Below are positions 24,379 to 33,321 of a DNA stretch of 64,000 bases, one piece after another. Numbering within the stretch: the stretch's first letter is position 1; each line of letters begins with the position of its first letter. The position numbers and the translations under genes are program-made. The notes beneath the pieces are model-generated. The model did not search any database. It was given only the letters and a program-made list of their open reading frames with translations, and was not told the origin of the DNA. Origin of the DNA: Streptomyces yatensis (GTDB lineage Bacteria; Actinomycetota; Actinomycetes; Streptomycetales; Streptomycetaceae); contig NZ_CP072941.1 in assembly GCF_018069625.1 (NCBI RefSeq), positions 1,860,001-1,924,000 on the forward strand, in the 5' to 3' direction.

Positions 24379-25761
24379 TCACGGGACGGGGGCCGGCTCC
24401 TCGGCGTGCGGGGCCTGCCGCGCCGAGGGGGGTGCGGCCCCGGGCACATGGGCGGTTACGGACTTCGCTCCGGAACCGGGCGCCGCGCGGCGGGTGCGGC
24501 ACAGCGCGCCCGCCCCGATCACCGACGCGATGAGCAGCCCGCCGAGGACGAGGGCGAGGCGCGGCCCCGCCCACTCCATGAGCAGTCCGAGCAACGGCGG
24601 GCCCGCCAGGCCCCAGCCCGTCTGCGCGGTGCGCCACACACCCAGTACCCGTCCGCGCATCCCCGGCGGCGGATCGGTTTGCAGCACCGTGGTCCCGGCC
24701 GTGTCGGAGACCGACTCCACGACGGCCATCGGCGCCGTGACCACCAGCAGCACCACCAGGGTGGGGGAGAGCCCGGCGACCACCTGCAAGAGCGCCCCGA
24801 CCGCGGCGAACGCGCCGACCAACCGTACGGACGGCCGCTGCATGCGCCCGGCCAGGACGGCGCCCAGGATGCCGCCGACGGCCAGCACGGTGGCGACGGT
24901 CCCGAACTGCTCGTCGCTCCCCGCCAGCGGTCCCGTGACCAGTACCGCCAGCGTCAGCCCGTAGTTGCGTCCGAACATGGCACTCACCGCGGTGACCACC
25001 GTGAGGGCGACCAGCCGTGGCCTGCTCATGAAGTAGGCCAGCCCCTCACGGGCGGCGGCCACCGGCCGTCGCGCCCGCCGGTCGGGTTCGGCCGGGGCGT
25101 GTCCGGCCACCGGGCGGAGGAAGGGGATGACGGCGGCAACGAAGAGGAAGGACAGCCCGTTGGCCGCGTAGGCCGCGGAGGTGCCGAGCGCCCCCACCGC
25201 GACCCCGGCGCAGGCCACCCCGATGAGCCGTCCCGCGCTGTGCACCACCGAACCCAGGGCGATCGCCGAGGACACGTCCCGGACGGGTACCAGTTCGTTG
25301 CCGAGCAGGGCACACGCCGGCCCCTCCACGGTGGCCACCAGCCCGGTCAGTGCGGAAAGGACCATGAGCGCGGCGACGTCGAGCAGGTCGAACGCGACCA
25401 GGGCCGCCGTGGTGAAGGCGATGACCGCCAGCGCCACCTGGCTGACGGCCGCCGTGAGCTTGCGGGGCCAGGCATCCACCGCCGCTCCCCCGGCCAGCCC
25501 GAGCAGCAGTCCCGGAGCCGCCTGCACCGCCAGCGAGACACCTGTGGTGGCGGCGGATCCGGTGATGTGCAGCACCAGCAGGTTCTGCACGGTCAGCTGC
25601 ATCCACGTACCGACGTTCGACACCAGGTTCGCCGCCGACCACCACCGCATGCCGCCGTGCCGGAGGCAACGCCAAGCGGAGCGCTCGCTCCGCCCGGACG
25701 AGGGTGGTGCGGGGCGTTCGGGAGATCGAGGCGCGGGTATCGAAGGCAAGGAGGAGGTCAC
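24379..25761 (-). CDS. MFS transporter (EntS-like exporter group)
   Basis: A 460-residue membrane protein with about twelve hydrophobic segments between residues 40 and 425. It starts with LVSNVGTWMQLTVQNLLVLH, characteristic of the MFS_3/enterobactin exporter-like branch, and has a basic loop RRARRPVAAAREGL before transmembrane segment 7. The C-terminal 35 residues are hydrophilic and Pro/Ala-rich. Members export siderophores, drugs or small glycosides. Its place inside the glycan locus, same strand, makes export of a small carbamoylated or heptosylated product worth considering; transport direction is inferred. Confidence 0.88.
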   Translation of the reverse strand: MTSSLPSIPAPRSPERPAPPSSGRSERSAWRCLRHGGMRWWSAANLVSNVGTWMQLTVQNLLVLHITGSAATTGVSLAVQAAPGLLLGLAGGAAVDAWPRKLTAAVSQVALAVIAFTTAALVAFDLLDVAALMVLSALTGLVATVEGPACALLGNELVPVRDVSSAIALGSVVHSAGRLIGVACAGVAVGALGTSAAYAANGLSFLFVAAVIPFLRPVAGHAPAEPDRRARRPVAAAREGLAYFMSRPRLVALTVVTAVSAMFGRNYGLTLAVLVTGPLAGSDEQFGTVATVLAVGGILGAVLAGRMQRPSVRLVGAFAAVGALLQVVAGLSPTLVVLLVVTAPMAVVESVSDTAGTTVLQTDPPPGMRGRVLGVWRTAQTGWGLAGPPLLGLLMEWAGPRLALVLGGLLIASVIGAGALCRTRRAAPGSGAKSVTAHVPGAAPPSARQAPHAEEPAPVP

Positions 25762-25957
25762 GCGGGCAGGCCGAGGGGGAGGACGGATAAGGGAGCCCCG
25801 TCAGGGGGCGGCTGGGCACGGCAACACTGCTACGGCCCAGCGACCGTCCATCATCACAGACGAGTCCTCCGGGCGAAGACCCCGCCGCCGGTGGCCTTAC
25901 TCACACCGGAAGGCACAGGCCGGGCCCGGAACCAGGAGGCCCGCCCGAAGGCGCTCC

Positions 25958-26854
25958 TCAGCTCACGTACCGCCGCGCCGTCGAGGTCCGCTGTGTCTCG
26001 TCCAGCAGCCGGAGCCGGTCCTCGATCTCCGCGGGGACGACCCGCCGCAGCGCCAGCGTCCGGGGTGCACCTGCCGCCGCCTGGAGGAAGCCGCGCAGAC
26101 TCGCCGAGTCCCGGGGGACCGTGCGGGCCAGGAACAGGGTGCGGCGCACGGCGGCGGGAAGCGGTCGGCGCAGCCAGGTGAACCACAGGGTGTTGCGCAG
26201 CCCCCGTACGCGCCTGGCCACGGGGTCCCGAACCACCGAGGGCGCGTGGTGAGCCGTCATCTCCGGAATGTAGGCGAGCCACCAGCCGCGCACCGCCAGA
26301 TCGGCGGCGAGCAGCTCCTCTTCGCCGTCCAGCCACAGCCGCGGCGAGAAACCGCCGACACTACGGAACGCATCGGTCCGCACACAGGTCCCGGCGGCGA
26401 CGAAGGAGCCGAGGGCCGGGCCCGGCAGCCACGGCGGCCCCGGGACGGGTGAGGAGCGCAGCTCCGCCACGATGGGGTCCTCGGTGCCGGCGGGCTCCAC
26501 GAGGATGCGGGCCGTCACCGTGGCGAGGAGCGGATGGCGGTCCAACCGGTCCACGGCGATCTCCAAGGAGCCGGGCTCCCACCACGAGTCGTCGTCGCAG
26601 AAGGCGGTGTACGGGCTGCGCACCTCCCTGATGGCCACGTTCCTGCCGAGTGCCCCGAGGTTGCGGCTGAGGCGCAGCAGCCGTACGCCGCCGTGCAGAC
26701 GGGCTACCGCGTCGGCGGTCCCGTCGGTGGAACCGTTGTCGGCCACGATCACGGGCGGCCGTTCGGGCAGCTCCGCCAGCCGGTCGAGCGTATGCAGCAG
26801 CTCCGCGCGCCGGTTGCGGGTGATGATGACCACGGTGATGCGATCGCCGGTCAT
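25958..26854 (-). CDS. Family 2 glycosyltransferase, paralogue of the 11332 enzyme
   Basis: A 298-residue GT-A enzyme with VVIITRNRRAELL, VADNGSTDGT and FCDDDSWWEPG, followed by LDGEEELLAADLAVRGWW. It aligns along its full length with the plus-strand enzyme at 11332-12192, sharing the unusual NGSTD/DDDSWW and WLRRPLPLA-type segments, so the pair arose by duplication. ATG 26854 has a GCGAGGAGCG ribosome site and overlaps the pyruvyltransferase stop by four bases. No transmembrane segment is clear. Donor and acceptor are unknown. Confidence 0.88.
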   Translation of the reverse strand: MTGDRITVVIITRNRRAELLHTLDRLAELPERPPVIVADNGSTDGTADAVARLHGGVRLLRLSRNLGALGRNVAIREVRSPYTAFCDDDSWWEPGSLEIAVDRLDRHPLLATVTARILVEPAGTEDPIVAELRSSPVPGPPWLPGPALGSFVAAGTCVRTDAFRSVGGFSPRLWLDGEEELLAADLAVRGWWLAYIPEMTAHHAPSVVRDPVARRVRGLRNTLWFTWLRRPLPAAVRRTLFLARTVPRDSASLRGFLQAAAGAPRTLALRRVVPAEIEDRLRLLDETQRTSTARRYVS

Positions 26855-27837
26855 GGCCCGCTCCTCGCGCCGCTCGTACGCTCTCGTCGGCCCTCGGGCC
26901 ACGCGACCGTCGAGAGCACCCGCGCCAGCCCCGCCGTCCCGTCGTCCCCGGTGTCATGGAGACGCGCGCCCAGGAACTCCTCCCGGCGGCGCTCGGCGAG
27001 ATTCCGGCCGTCGCCCAGGCACCAGGACCACCACCGGTCGAGTTCGGCGCGGACGCACTGCCCGGCGCCCAGCGTCGCGGGCCAGGAGAGGGCCCGCGCC
27101 TGCGCCGATACCTTCGCCCCACCGGCGACGGGGTCGACGGCCAGCGCCGGAACACCCGCCCGCAGGGCCAGTACGAGCCCGTGCAGACGGTCGGTGACCA
27201 CCAGGTCCAGCCGGCTCACCACCGACTCGAACTGCTCCGCCGTCGTACACAGCCGCCAGTCGTGCGCGTCGAGCCGCGTGGTCAGCTCCAGACATGCACA
27301 GTCCTTGGCCGCCAGCCACCGGGTCAGCGTGGCTGCCACCTCGGGGTGGCGGCGCGCGCCCGCGTACTCCCCCTGCCCGTGGGTGAGGACCACCCCGACG
27401 ACCGGGGCACCGGGGCCGGTGGGAGCGGCGGCGGCCAGGTCCCGTACCGGACGGACACCGCCGGGAGCGTCACGGGGCAGGACGTGGTGGAAGCCGGTGA
27501 CGGCCGGGGCGGAGCCGTCGATCACGGACGTGCCGACGGCGATCCGCACACAGGAGGGAAAGCTCCGGTGCAGTTCCTCGACCTGGGGCCCGTGCGCGGG
27601 GCCGCAGAGGAAGACCAGATGGGTATAGCGGTGTCCGGCCGCCTCGGACAGGTGCAGGGCGCCGGGCCGGTAGCCCGGACTCCAGGCCACGTCGTACGGG
27701 ATGCGGAGGTGGTCCAGGCAGGCTCGGACCCGGCGCAGCGCGAGCGCGTCGCCCGCGGTGACCTCACCGTCCAGGAAGCTGAACCAGCCGGTGAGCAACA
27801 CTCTCCCGGGCTTCGCCGCCTCGTGCTCGATGGCCAT
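26851..27837 (-). CDS. Polysaccharide pyruvyltransferase-family protein
   Basis: A 328-residue protein of the polysaccharide pyruvyltransferase family (CsaB/WcaK-like). The diagnostic C-terminal motif is VVTDRLHGLVLALRAGVPAL, with the family histidine. The N-terminal half (LLTGWFSFLDGEVTAGDALA) has the GT-B-like first domain. It would move pyruvate from phosphoenolpyruvate onto a sugar as a ketal, adding negative charge to a wall or extracellular polymer. ATG 27837 follows GGGAGG; an earlier ATG at 27885 is possible. It is coupled to the GT2 gene downstream. Confidence 0.85.
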   Translation of the reverse strand: MAIEHEAAKPGRVLLTGWFSFLDGEVTAGDALALRRVRACLDHLRIPYDVAWSPGYRPGALHLSEAAGHRYTHLVFLCGPAHGPQVEELHRSFPSCVRIAVGTSVIDGSAPAVTGFHHVLPRDAPGGVRPVRDLAAAAPTGPGAPVVGVVLTHGQGEYAGARRHPEVAATLTRWLAAKDCACLELTTRLDAHDWRLCTTAEQFESVVSRLDLVVTDRLHGLVLALRAGVPALAVDPVAGGAKVSAQARALSWPATLGAGQCVRAELDRWWSWCLGDGRNLAERRREEFLGARLHDTGDDGTAGLARVLSTVAWPEGRRERTSGARSGP

Positions 27838-27937
27838 TCGGCCTCCCGCCACCTCGTGCTCGGCCGGGGTGGTGATGGGCGGCATTCAGCGCGTGCGCGC
27901 TTCCCTCCGCCCATCATTGCCCGTTCTCACGGTCGGG

Positions 27938-28132
27938 TCACTTGCCCTTGAAGACGGCCTTCTGCACCTCGTCCGGGCCCTCGAAACGGCCCTTCTTGAG
28001 ATGCGCCAGCTGATCGACCAGCTGCCGGTCCGCACCGTTGTCCTTGGCCCGTTCGACCAGGGAGTCGCGGTCGGCCGGATAGCTCGCGTCCTTCAGGGCC
28101 TTCTGGAGGTCTGTGGGATTGGGCTTGGCCAC
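27938..28132 (-). CDS. DUF2795-type small protein
   Basis: A 64-residue basic-acidic helical protein starting from GTG 28132 with a GGGAGGG ribosome site. Features are the N-terminal LQKALKDASYPADRDSL, a helix VERAKDNGADRQLVDQL and a conserved-looking YxxxxxV-type ending GPDEVQKAVFKGK. This is the compact fold of DUF2795, common near stress genes in actinomycetes and cyanobacteria. Function is unknown. It stands alone on its strand between the glycan locus and the stress block. Confidence 0.8.
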   Translation of the reverse strand: MAKPNPTDLQKALKDASYPADRDSLVERAKDNGADRQLVDQLAHLKKGRFEGPDEVQKAVFKGK

Positions 28133-28436
28133 GGCGCATCCCTCCCTTCGCACTTCTCGGGTTTCGCTGCCTTCATCGGCACGGCACTCGATCCGCCGTG
28201 CCTTGCGCCGCCGGGTAACCCGCCGCCATCCGACCCAACCAGCCATGGCCGACCAATTGCCGCGCACTGGCGAATGAGCCGCATGGTCGTTTCGCTGGAC
28301 ATCCGGACGGAGGGGACTCCCCGCGACAGCCCGGAGCGAGTCCGCCGCCTTCCGCCTTCCACCCGGATGGCCCCCCGTGTCCGATTCACCCGTATGGTGG
28401 CACCCACCGGAGCCCCGCAGGAGAGGAGCGGCTTCG

Positions 28437-28961
28437 TTGTCAGGGGATCTGTCATCCATCATCGCGGCCACGGCTCAATGGCTGGTCCGGGCCTACCCGG
28501 CGGCCGGAGGAACGATGAATACCGCGCTCGCCGAGGCTCAGGCCCGGCAGGCCGTGACCGTGGCCGCCTGGCTTCGGTATCCGACAGTGACGGAGTCCGC
28601 ACTCGTGGCGATGGCGGGTCCGGGCGGCTCCGCCCGACTGGAGTGGCTCCTGGGCAGCGAGCCGCTCGAGGTGGACGGAGCGGACATCGCCTGGCGCACC
28701 TGGGTGGACGAGGTCGTGGCCAGCTGGGCGGCGGCCCTGCTCGCCTCGCCCGCCCTGGCCCACGCGGCCGTGGCGGCGCTCGCCGCCTGCGAGCACGCGG
28801 CCGCCTCACCGGTCGATTTCCGGCGCCTGACGGCTCCCGACGAGTACGACCGGAAGGCCGCGCCGCTGCTGCGCCACCCGGATCTCCTGGCACCGGTCGC
28901 GGACCTGCACCATGCGCAGTTGCTCGAGCGCCTGCACAACGACCCCGTGGGCGCCGCCTGA
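28437..28961 (+). CDS. Hypothetical alanine-rich helical protein
   Basis: A 174-residue protein I do not recognise. It is almost entirely alpha-helical by composition, very Ala-rich, without signal peptide, membrane segment or cysteine-rich site; two tryptophan-containing stretches (IAWRTWVDEVVASWAAALLA) suggest a packed helical core. TTG 28437 has by far the best ribosome site (AGGAGAGGAG, eight bases away); GTG 28377 is an alternative. It is divergent from the DUF2795 gene across about 300 bases in which I see no other gene. Confidence 0.65.
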   Translation: MSGDLSSIIAATAQWLVRAYPAAGGTMNTALAEAQARQAVTVAAWLRYPTVTESALVAMAGPGGSARLEWLLGSEPLEVDGADIAWRTWVDEVVASWAAALLASPALAHAAVAALAACEHAAASPVDFRRLTAPDEYDRKAAPLLRHPDLLAPVADLHHAQLLERLHNDPVGAA

Positions 28962-29010
28962 CCAGGCACCGGAAGGTCGTGCCCCCCGCGCCCGCCCGCC
29001 TTCGCCTTGG

Positions 29011-29595
29011 TCAGCCGTCCTTACCCATGGCCTTGCGGATGGTGTCACGGGCGCGGTCGACGACAGCCGCCATCGGGCCCGCCGCGATGTTCTTCGCGGC
29101 GGTCTCCACGCCCGGATGCGGATGAGTGGGAGCCGTGGCTTCGGCCGCCTTGACCATCTTGGCCATGGCGGCGAGCTGCCCGGCGTCCGTGCGTCGCCGC
29201 AGCTGCACGAATTCGTAGCGCTCCTCGGCGCGAGCGTGCGCCATGACCTCGGTGCGCAGCTCTCTCAGCAGCGGCAGGAACCCGGCGTCCGCGGTGTCCA
29301 TCCCGTCGAGGCGGCTGAGCTTCTCCTTGGCCTGCTTCTCTTCTCGCAACCTGTCCTCGACGACCCCTTCTCCGCCGTCGAAGGACCGGCGGGCCACGGG
29401 GTGCACCACTTCCTCCTCCGCCGTCTCGTGGACGGCCAGCATCCGGACCAGGCGGCGGAAGGCCTCCCGCCGGCCGTCTCCCGTGGCCCGCTCCACCTCG
29501 TCGAAGAGGTTGCGGATCTCGCCGTGCTGACGCATCAGGAGCGCCACCACATCGTCCAGGCCGTCGGCGGCGTGGCGCTGAGCGTCGTCGGTCAC
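29011..29595 (-). CDS. Hemerythrin-like HHE-domain protein
   Basis: A 194-residue protein whose N-terminal 130 residues form a four-helix HHE cation-binding domain. Visible ligands include H24 in LMRQHGEIR, H56 and E60 in LAVHETAEEEVVHP, and a third helix pair in VMAHARAEERYEF. Such domains bind a non-haem di-iron centre and sense or store O2, NO or iron. The C-terminal part is a helical tail ending RDTIRKAMGKDG. It starts at GTG 29595 after GGAGGACATC. The next gene upstream on the same strand is ferritin-like, so the two may cooperate in iron or redox handling. Confidence 0.88.
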   Translation of the reverse strand: MTDDAQRHAADGLDDVVALLMRQHGEIRNLFDEVERATGDGRREAFRRLVRMLAVHETAEEEVVHPVARRSFDGGEGVVEDRLREEKQAKEKLSRLDGMDTADAGFLPLLRELRTEVMAHARAEERYEFVQLRRRTDAGQLAAMAKMVKAAEATAPTHPHPGVETAAKNIAAGPMAAVVDRARDTIRKAMGKDG

Positions 29596-29620
29596 GATGT
29601 CCTCCAGAGGCCGGTGTGGG

Positions 29621-30823
29621 TCAGTCGCGGGAGCGCTGCGACGGCGCGGGGTGCTCGCCCTCGGTTTGCAGCCGGTACTCCCGGCCGAACATGTCGCGGT
29701 GCTGCGCCATCACCCGCTCGCTCGGCGGCTGGTCACCGTTGTTGAGCAGAGCCTGCATGGCCTCGAAACGCTCGTGTGCCTCGCGTACATAACCGGTGCC
29801 GAGGGTGGTGAGGTCCATCTGGGTGGCCAGCAGCTCACGGACGTATTGCTTGTTGGGCTCGAAGGTGAGCACGTTCGGCAGCTCCCGGCCGACGACCTCC
29901 TCGGGCTCGCGGCCGTCGTTGCGACGCATCAGGTCACCGGCGATGCGCAGATGCTCCAGCTCCATGTTCAGGTGCAGCTCCCAGACGGCCTTCACCTTGG
30001 GATCGGGCTCCTGCTCCATGAAGGAGTGGTAGAGGTAGCACTCGTTGTACTCGTGCACGACCAGCCGCTCCCACCAGGTCTCGCCCGGATCCACCAGGGA
30101 CTCGTAGTGGGTGACGTGCTCTTCCTCGATCATTCCGATCTCCTGGTAGAGCTGTCTGGCGATCGGTTCCATGTATTGCGGGCCGACGTTCATGTAGAAG
30201 TTCATGGTCTGCTGCTCAGTCGCCATGATCGTCAGCGCGTGCAGTTTGGAGAGCGGCTCGACCCGCGTCCGGTCGTAGGAATCGCGGACGTTGTCCACCG
30301 GGTGACGGTGGTGGTAGGGCGTCGGACGGCCCGGCATGACCTCGGTCAGCCCCTGGACGATCTCCTCGGCCTTCCGATGCTCGATCATCTCGTACAGGTT
30401 CGCGTACCGGTACAGATGATCGAAGTCCTCCAGCACACCGAACTGGTACGCCTGCGTGAGATACGGATCAGGCTCCATGCGGGCCACCCAGGCCGTGAGG
30501 TCCACCGCCACCTGCTCATAGGCGATCGTCGTCTCCAGCACCGAGGCGACCCCCGGCAGCAACCAGTTCACCGCCTTCTGCTGCTGCGCCTCGACATAGC
30601 GGGTCCGAGCCAGCTCCCGCTTCACCTCGAGGTCCGGACAGTGGCGCGCCATCTGGTGGCTGAAGAGGATCGCCTCGATCTCGATGCCGTTCATGGCGAT
30701 GATGCGGCACCGGGTGTACGGGTCGCAGCGGTCCGGGTCGATGGGGGCGACGTCCAGCTCACGCCAGGTGCGGACCTGGCGGTCGAGGGGGATGCCCCGC
30801 TGCTCCAACGGGTTGAACGACAT
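29621..30823 (-). CDS. Ferritin-like helical protein of unknown function
   Basis: A 400-residue protein with repeated ExxH helices typical of ferritin-like diiron bundles: LYEMIEHRKAEE, IEEEHVTHYESL and NMELEHLRIAGD, together with ATEQQTMNFYMN and YNECYLYHSF. Two four-helix halves are likely. I know of no characterised homologue; streptomycete genomes carry it as a hypothetical protein. ATG 30823 has a TAGGAG ribosome site; the frame extends 20 codons upstream without support. It lies 25 bases upstream of the hemerythrin gene on the same strand, so the two are probably one unit. Confidence 0.75.
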   Translation of the reverse strand: MSFNPLEQRGIPLDRQVRTWRELDVAPIDPDRCDPYTRCRIIAMNGIEIEAILFSHQMARHCPDLEVKRELARTRYVEAQQQKAVNWLLPGVASVLETTIAYEQVAVDLTAWVARMEPDPYLTQAYQFGVLEDFDHLYRYANLYEMIEHRKAEEIVQGLTEVMPGRPTPYHHRHPVDNVRDSYDRTRVEPLSKLHALTIMATEQQTMNFYMNVGPQYMEPIARQLYQEIGMIEEEHVTHYESLVDPGETWWERLVVHEYNECYLYHSFMEQEPDPKVKAVWELHLNMELEHLRIAGDLMRRNDGREPEEVVGRELPNVLTFEPNKQYVRELLATQMDLTTLGTGYVREAHERFEAMQALLNNGDQPPSERVMAQHRDMFGREYRLQTEGEHPAPSQRSRD

Positions 30824-31013
30824 ATGGGCTCCTATGGTGACAACGGTTCTGCTCTTACCGCACGGTTGGCCCCGCGATGCCACCTTTGGATCGCTTTCAC
30901 CTCATTGCCGGTTCATCGTTTCCTCCGCACCCCCCGGGGGGGCGCCCCCGCACCGCCCTCCTGACCGGCGACGATCCGCACCCCATCCCGCTCCAGCGGC
31001 ATCCCTGCGGCTC

Positions 31014-31115
31014 ATGATCACCGACCAGGTCGACTTCTCCCGCGATTCGGGTAAGGAGGTCGCGGCGGAGATCCTCGAACGGCTCCCCGAGCGCGGCCGG
31101 TTCGGTGCCGGTTGA
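31014..31115 (+). CDS. Possible 33-residue small ORF or gene remnant
   Basis: ATG 31014 opens 33 codons with very strong third-position G/C bias, encoding MITDQVDFSRDSGKEVAAEI and a basic end. No ribosome site precedes it. The coding signal is better than that of the surrounding sequence, so it may be the C-terminal relic of a larger gene. It is the only structure I see in the 343-base space between the ferritin-like and permease genes. Confidence 0.3.
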   Translation: MITDQVDFSRDSGKEVAAEILERLPERGRFGAG

Positions 31116-31166
31116 GGGAGGTGCGGGCGGGTCATGAGGTCACCGCGATCCCGGCCATGGGACCGG

Positions 31167-32981
31167 TCACAGCCTCAGGCGGTACGGCATCATGCAGACG
31201 ACCGCATCGGTGCGCGCCTGTAGGACCGCGGCCAGCAGCAGGCCGCGCTGGTTCTGGAGGAGCGCGTAGCGCCGGTGCCGGGGCTCCACCTCGGGGATGA
31301 GCACGGCGACCTCGCGGCCGGTCTCCGTCTCGCGCCGCACGTAGGCGACCATCGGCTGCACCAAAGAGCGGTGCGGACTGTCGACGATCTCCAGACGCAC
31401 CCCGGGATTCCAGCGCTCCCAGGCGTCCCGCAGCGCCAGCGCCTTCTCGGGCTCGGCCTGGACGCTGACCGCCACGACCTCGTCGCCCAGGGCCAGCGCC
31501 GCCGTCAGCGCACGCTGCGCGACCCTGCTGACCTCGCCGAGTGGGACGATGACCAGGCTCATGGTGTGCACGGGCGGGGGCGGGGTCCGCCCGAGCCCCA
31601 GTTCCTCGCCGACCGCCTCGTAGTAGCGCTGGATGCGGGTGAACAGCAGCATCAGCAGCGGCACCGCGACCATGACCAGCCAGGCCCCCTCGAGGAACTT
31701 GGTGGTCAGCAGGACCAGCCCGGCCACGGTCGTCAGCACGGCCCCCAGGCCGTTGATCATGGCCCGGCGCAGCCACCCTTCGGGCTGCTGGGTCGCCCAG
31801 TGGCGTACCAGGCCGACCTGGCTGATGGTGAAGCCGGTGAACACCCCGACGGCGAACAGCGGGATCAGCCGGTGGGTCTCGGCCCCGACCGCGATGAGCA
31901 GCAGCGCCGAGAGCACCGCCAGCGCCACCACCCCGTACCGGTACACCGGCCGCTCGGCGCGCAGCCCGAACAGGTGGGGCAGCCGGTTGTCCCGCGCCAG
32001 CACGCTCATCAGGACGGGGAGACCGCCGAAGCTGGTGTTCGCGGCGAGCGCGAGGACGAGGGTGACGATGAGGCTGGTGGCGTAGTACTCCCATCCGGTT
32101 CCGTACGCGCCGGCGGCGAGCTGGGCGAGGACCGTCACCCCACCGCGCGGCGCCACCTGGTCGCGGCGGATGAGATACGCCATCCCGAGAAGCATCGCGC
32201 CGAGAAGTAAGCCCAGCATCAGCTCGGTGTGCTGGGCCCGCTTGACGCGCGGCGCACGGAACATCGGCACACCGTTGGCGATGGCCTCCACACCGGTCAG
32301 GGCGGAGCAGCCTGAGGAGAACGCCTTGAGAATGAGCAGGATGCCCAGCGACTCGGTGGCCCGGACGGAGTGGGCGGTGCCGACGACGGCCGCGGGGTGC
32401 GAGCGCAGGATCCCCATGACGACGATGCCGAGCATGCTGACGATGAACAGAACAGTCGGCAGCATCAGCACGCGAGCGCTCTCGGCCACTCCCCACAGAT
32501 TCACCGTGGTGAGCAGGACGAGCAGCACCAGGCAGACGGCGAGCAGATGCGTGGAGAGGACCGGAAAGGCGGAGGCGAGGCTGGCGGCGCCGGCGGCCAG
32601 GCTGACGGCGACGGTGAGGACGTAGTCGACGATCAGGGCCGCCGCGGCGAGCAGGCTCAGCCGTGGCCCCAGGCTCTTCTTCGCCACCGCGTAGGCGCCG
32701 CCTCCGTCCGGATGGACGGCGATCACCTGGCAGTAGGAGATCACCAGCACGGTGAGCAGAACGACGATGACCATGGTGATGGGCAGCGTGGCGGTCAGCG
32801 CCCCGGTTCCGGCGGCGATCAGGACGACCACGATGGCCTCGGGGCCGTACGCGACCGAACTCAGCGCGTCCAGGGACAGCGCGGCCAGCCCCTCGAGGCT
32901 GGTGAGCCGGTGTTTGTCGCCCTCCCCGTGGCGCAGCGGTACCCGGGGCCGTTCCTTGCGGTGTGCCAGTCCGAACGCCAT
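31167..32981 (-). CDS. APC-superfamily permease, KimA-like (potassium uptake group)
   Basis: A 604-residue membrane protein. Residues 25-470 hold about twelve hydrophobic segments, starting with the family signature LTSLEGLAALSLDALSSVAYG. Residues 480-604 form a cytoplasmic alpha/beta domain, TMSLVIVPLGEVSRVAQRAL onward. This architecture is that of B. subtilis KimA (YdaO), a proton-coupled potassium importer controlled by cyclic di-AMP; other members of this branch may carry amino acids. Start ATG 32981 gives MAFGLAHRKERP. Divergent from the DUF1931 gene. Potassium is inferred from family. Confidence 0.85.
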   Translation of the reverse strand: MAFGLAHRKERPRVPLRHGEGDKHRLTSLEGLAALSLDALSSVAYGPEAIVVVLIAAGTGALTATLPITMVIVVLLTVLVISYCQVIAVHPDGGGAYAVAKKSLGPRLSLLAAAALIVDYVLTVAVSLAAGAASLASAFPVLSTHLLAVCLVLLVLLTTVNLWGVAESARVLMLPTVLFIVSMLGIVVMGILRSHPAAVVGTAHSVRATESLGILLILKAFSSGCSALTGVEAIANGVPMFRAPRVKRAQHTELMLGLLLGAMLLGMAYLIRRDQVAPRGGVTVLAQLAAGAYGTGWEYYATSLIVTLVLALAANTSFGGLPVLMSVLARDNRLPHLFGLRAERPVYRYGVVALAVLSALLLIAVGAETHRLIPLFAVGVFTGFTISQVGLVRHWATQQPEGWLRRAMINGLGAVLTTVAGLVLLTTKFLEGAWLVMVAVPLLMLLFTRIQRYYEAVGEELGLGRTPPPPVHTMSLVIVPLGEVSRVAQRALTAALALGDEVVAVSVQAEPEKALALRDAWERWNPGVRLEIVDSPHRSLVQPMVAYVRRETETGREVAVLIPEVEPRHRRYALLQNQRGLLLAAVLQARTDAVVCMMPYRLRL

Positions 32982-33321
32982 GGTGAACCTCGGGGCGGGA
33001 TATCGGGGGCGTCAGGCGACAGTGTGCCCCGCCGTGGCGCCCGGCCGTCCGAGGCGTGCCCGAACCGCCGCGAGTTCTCCGCCGCTCCCCCGGCTCCCCT
33101 GGGCCGACGGAGTGTTCCGGACGGCGCTCCCCGAGTGTCGCCGTCGGGGCGGTGCCCGCGACCATAAGGTGAGCTGGCGCGGGCACCGGCCTGTCGACAG
33201 AGAGCGGGCCACGCGATTGGTTCTCGCGGGCCCGTGCGGTCGCGCGTCCGGCGAGCGAGGGTGGCGCTGACGAGGTGCGCCGGGTTGCCGCCCAGCGCCG
33301 GACGACTGGAGGTTGGTGACC
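32982..33321. other. Intergenic region between divergent permease and DUF1931 genes
   Basis: A 340-base region that must carry the promoters of both flanking genes. I see no conserved gene, no strong palindrome and no convincing core of a ydaO/c-di-AMP riboswitch by eye, although KimA-type genes are often preceded by one. Confidence 0.4.

Noticed and set aside
32982-33321. A c-di-AMP (ydaO) riboswitch before the KimA-like gene
   Set aside because: Expected from the family but I could not see the conserved core; a covariance search with the ydaO model would decide.
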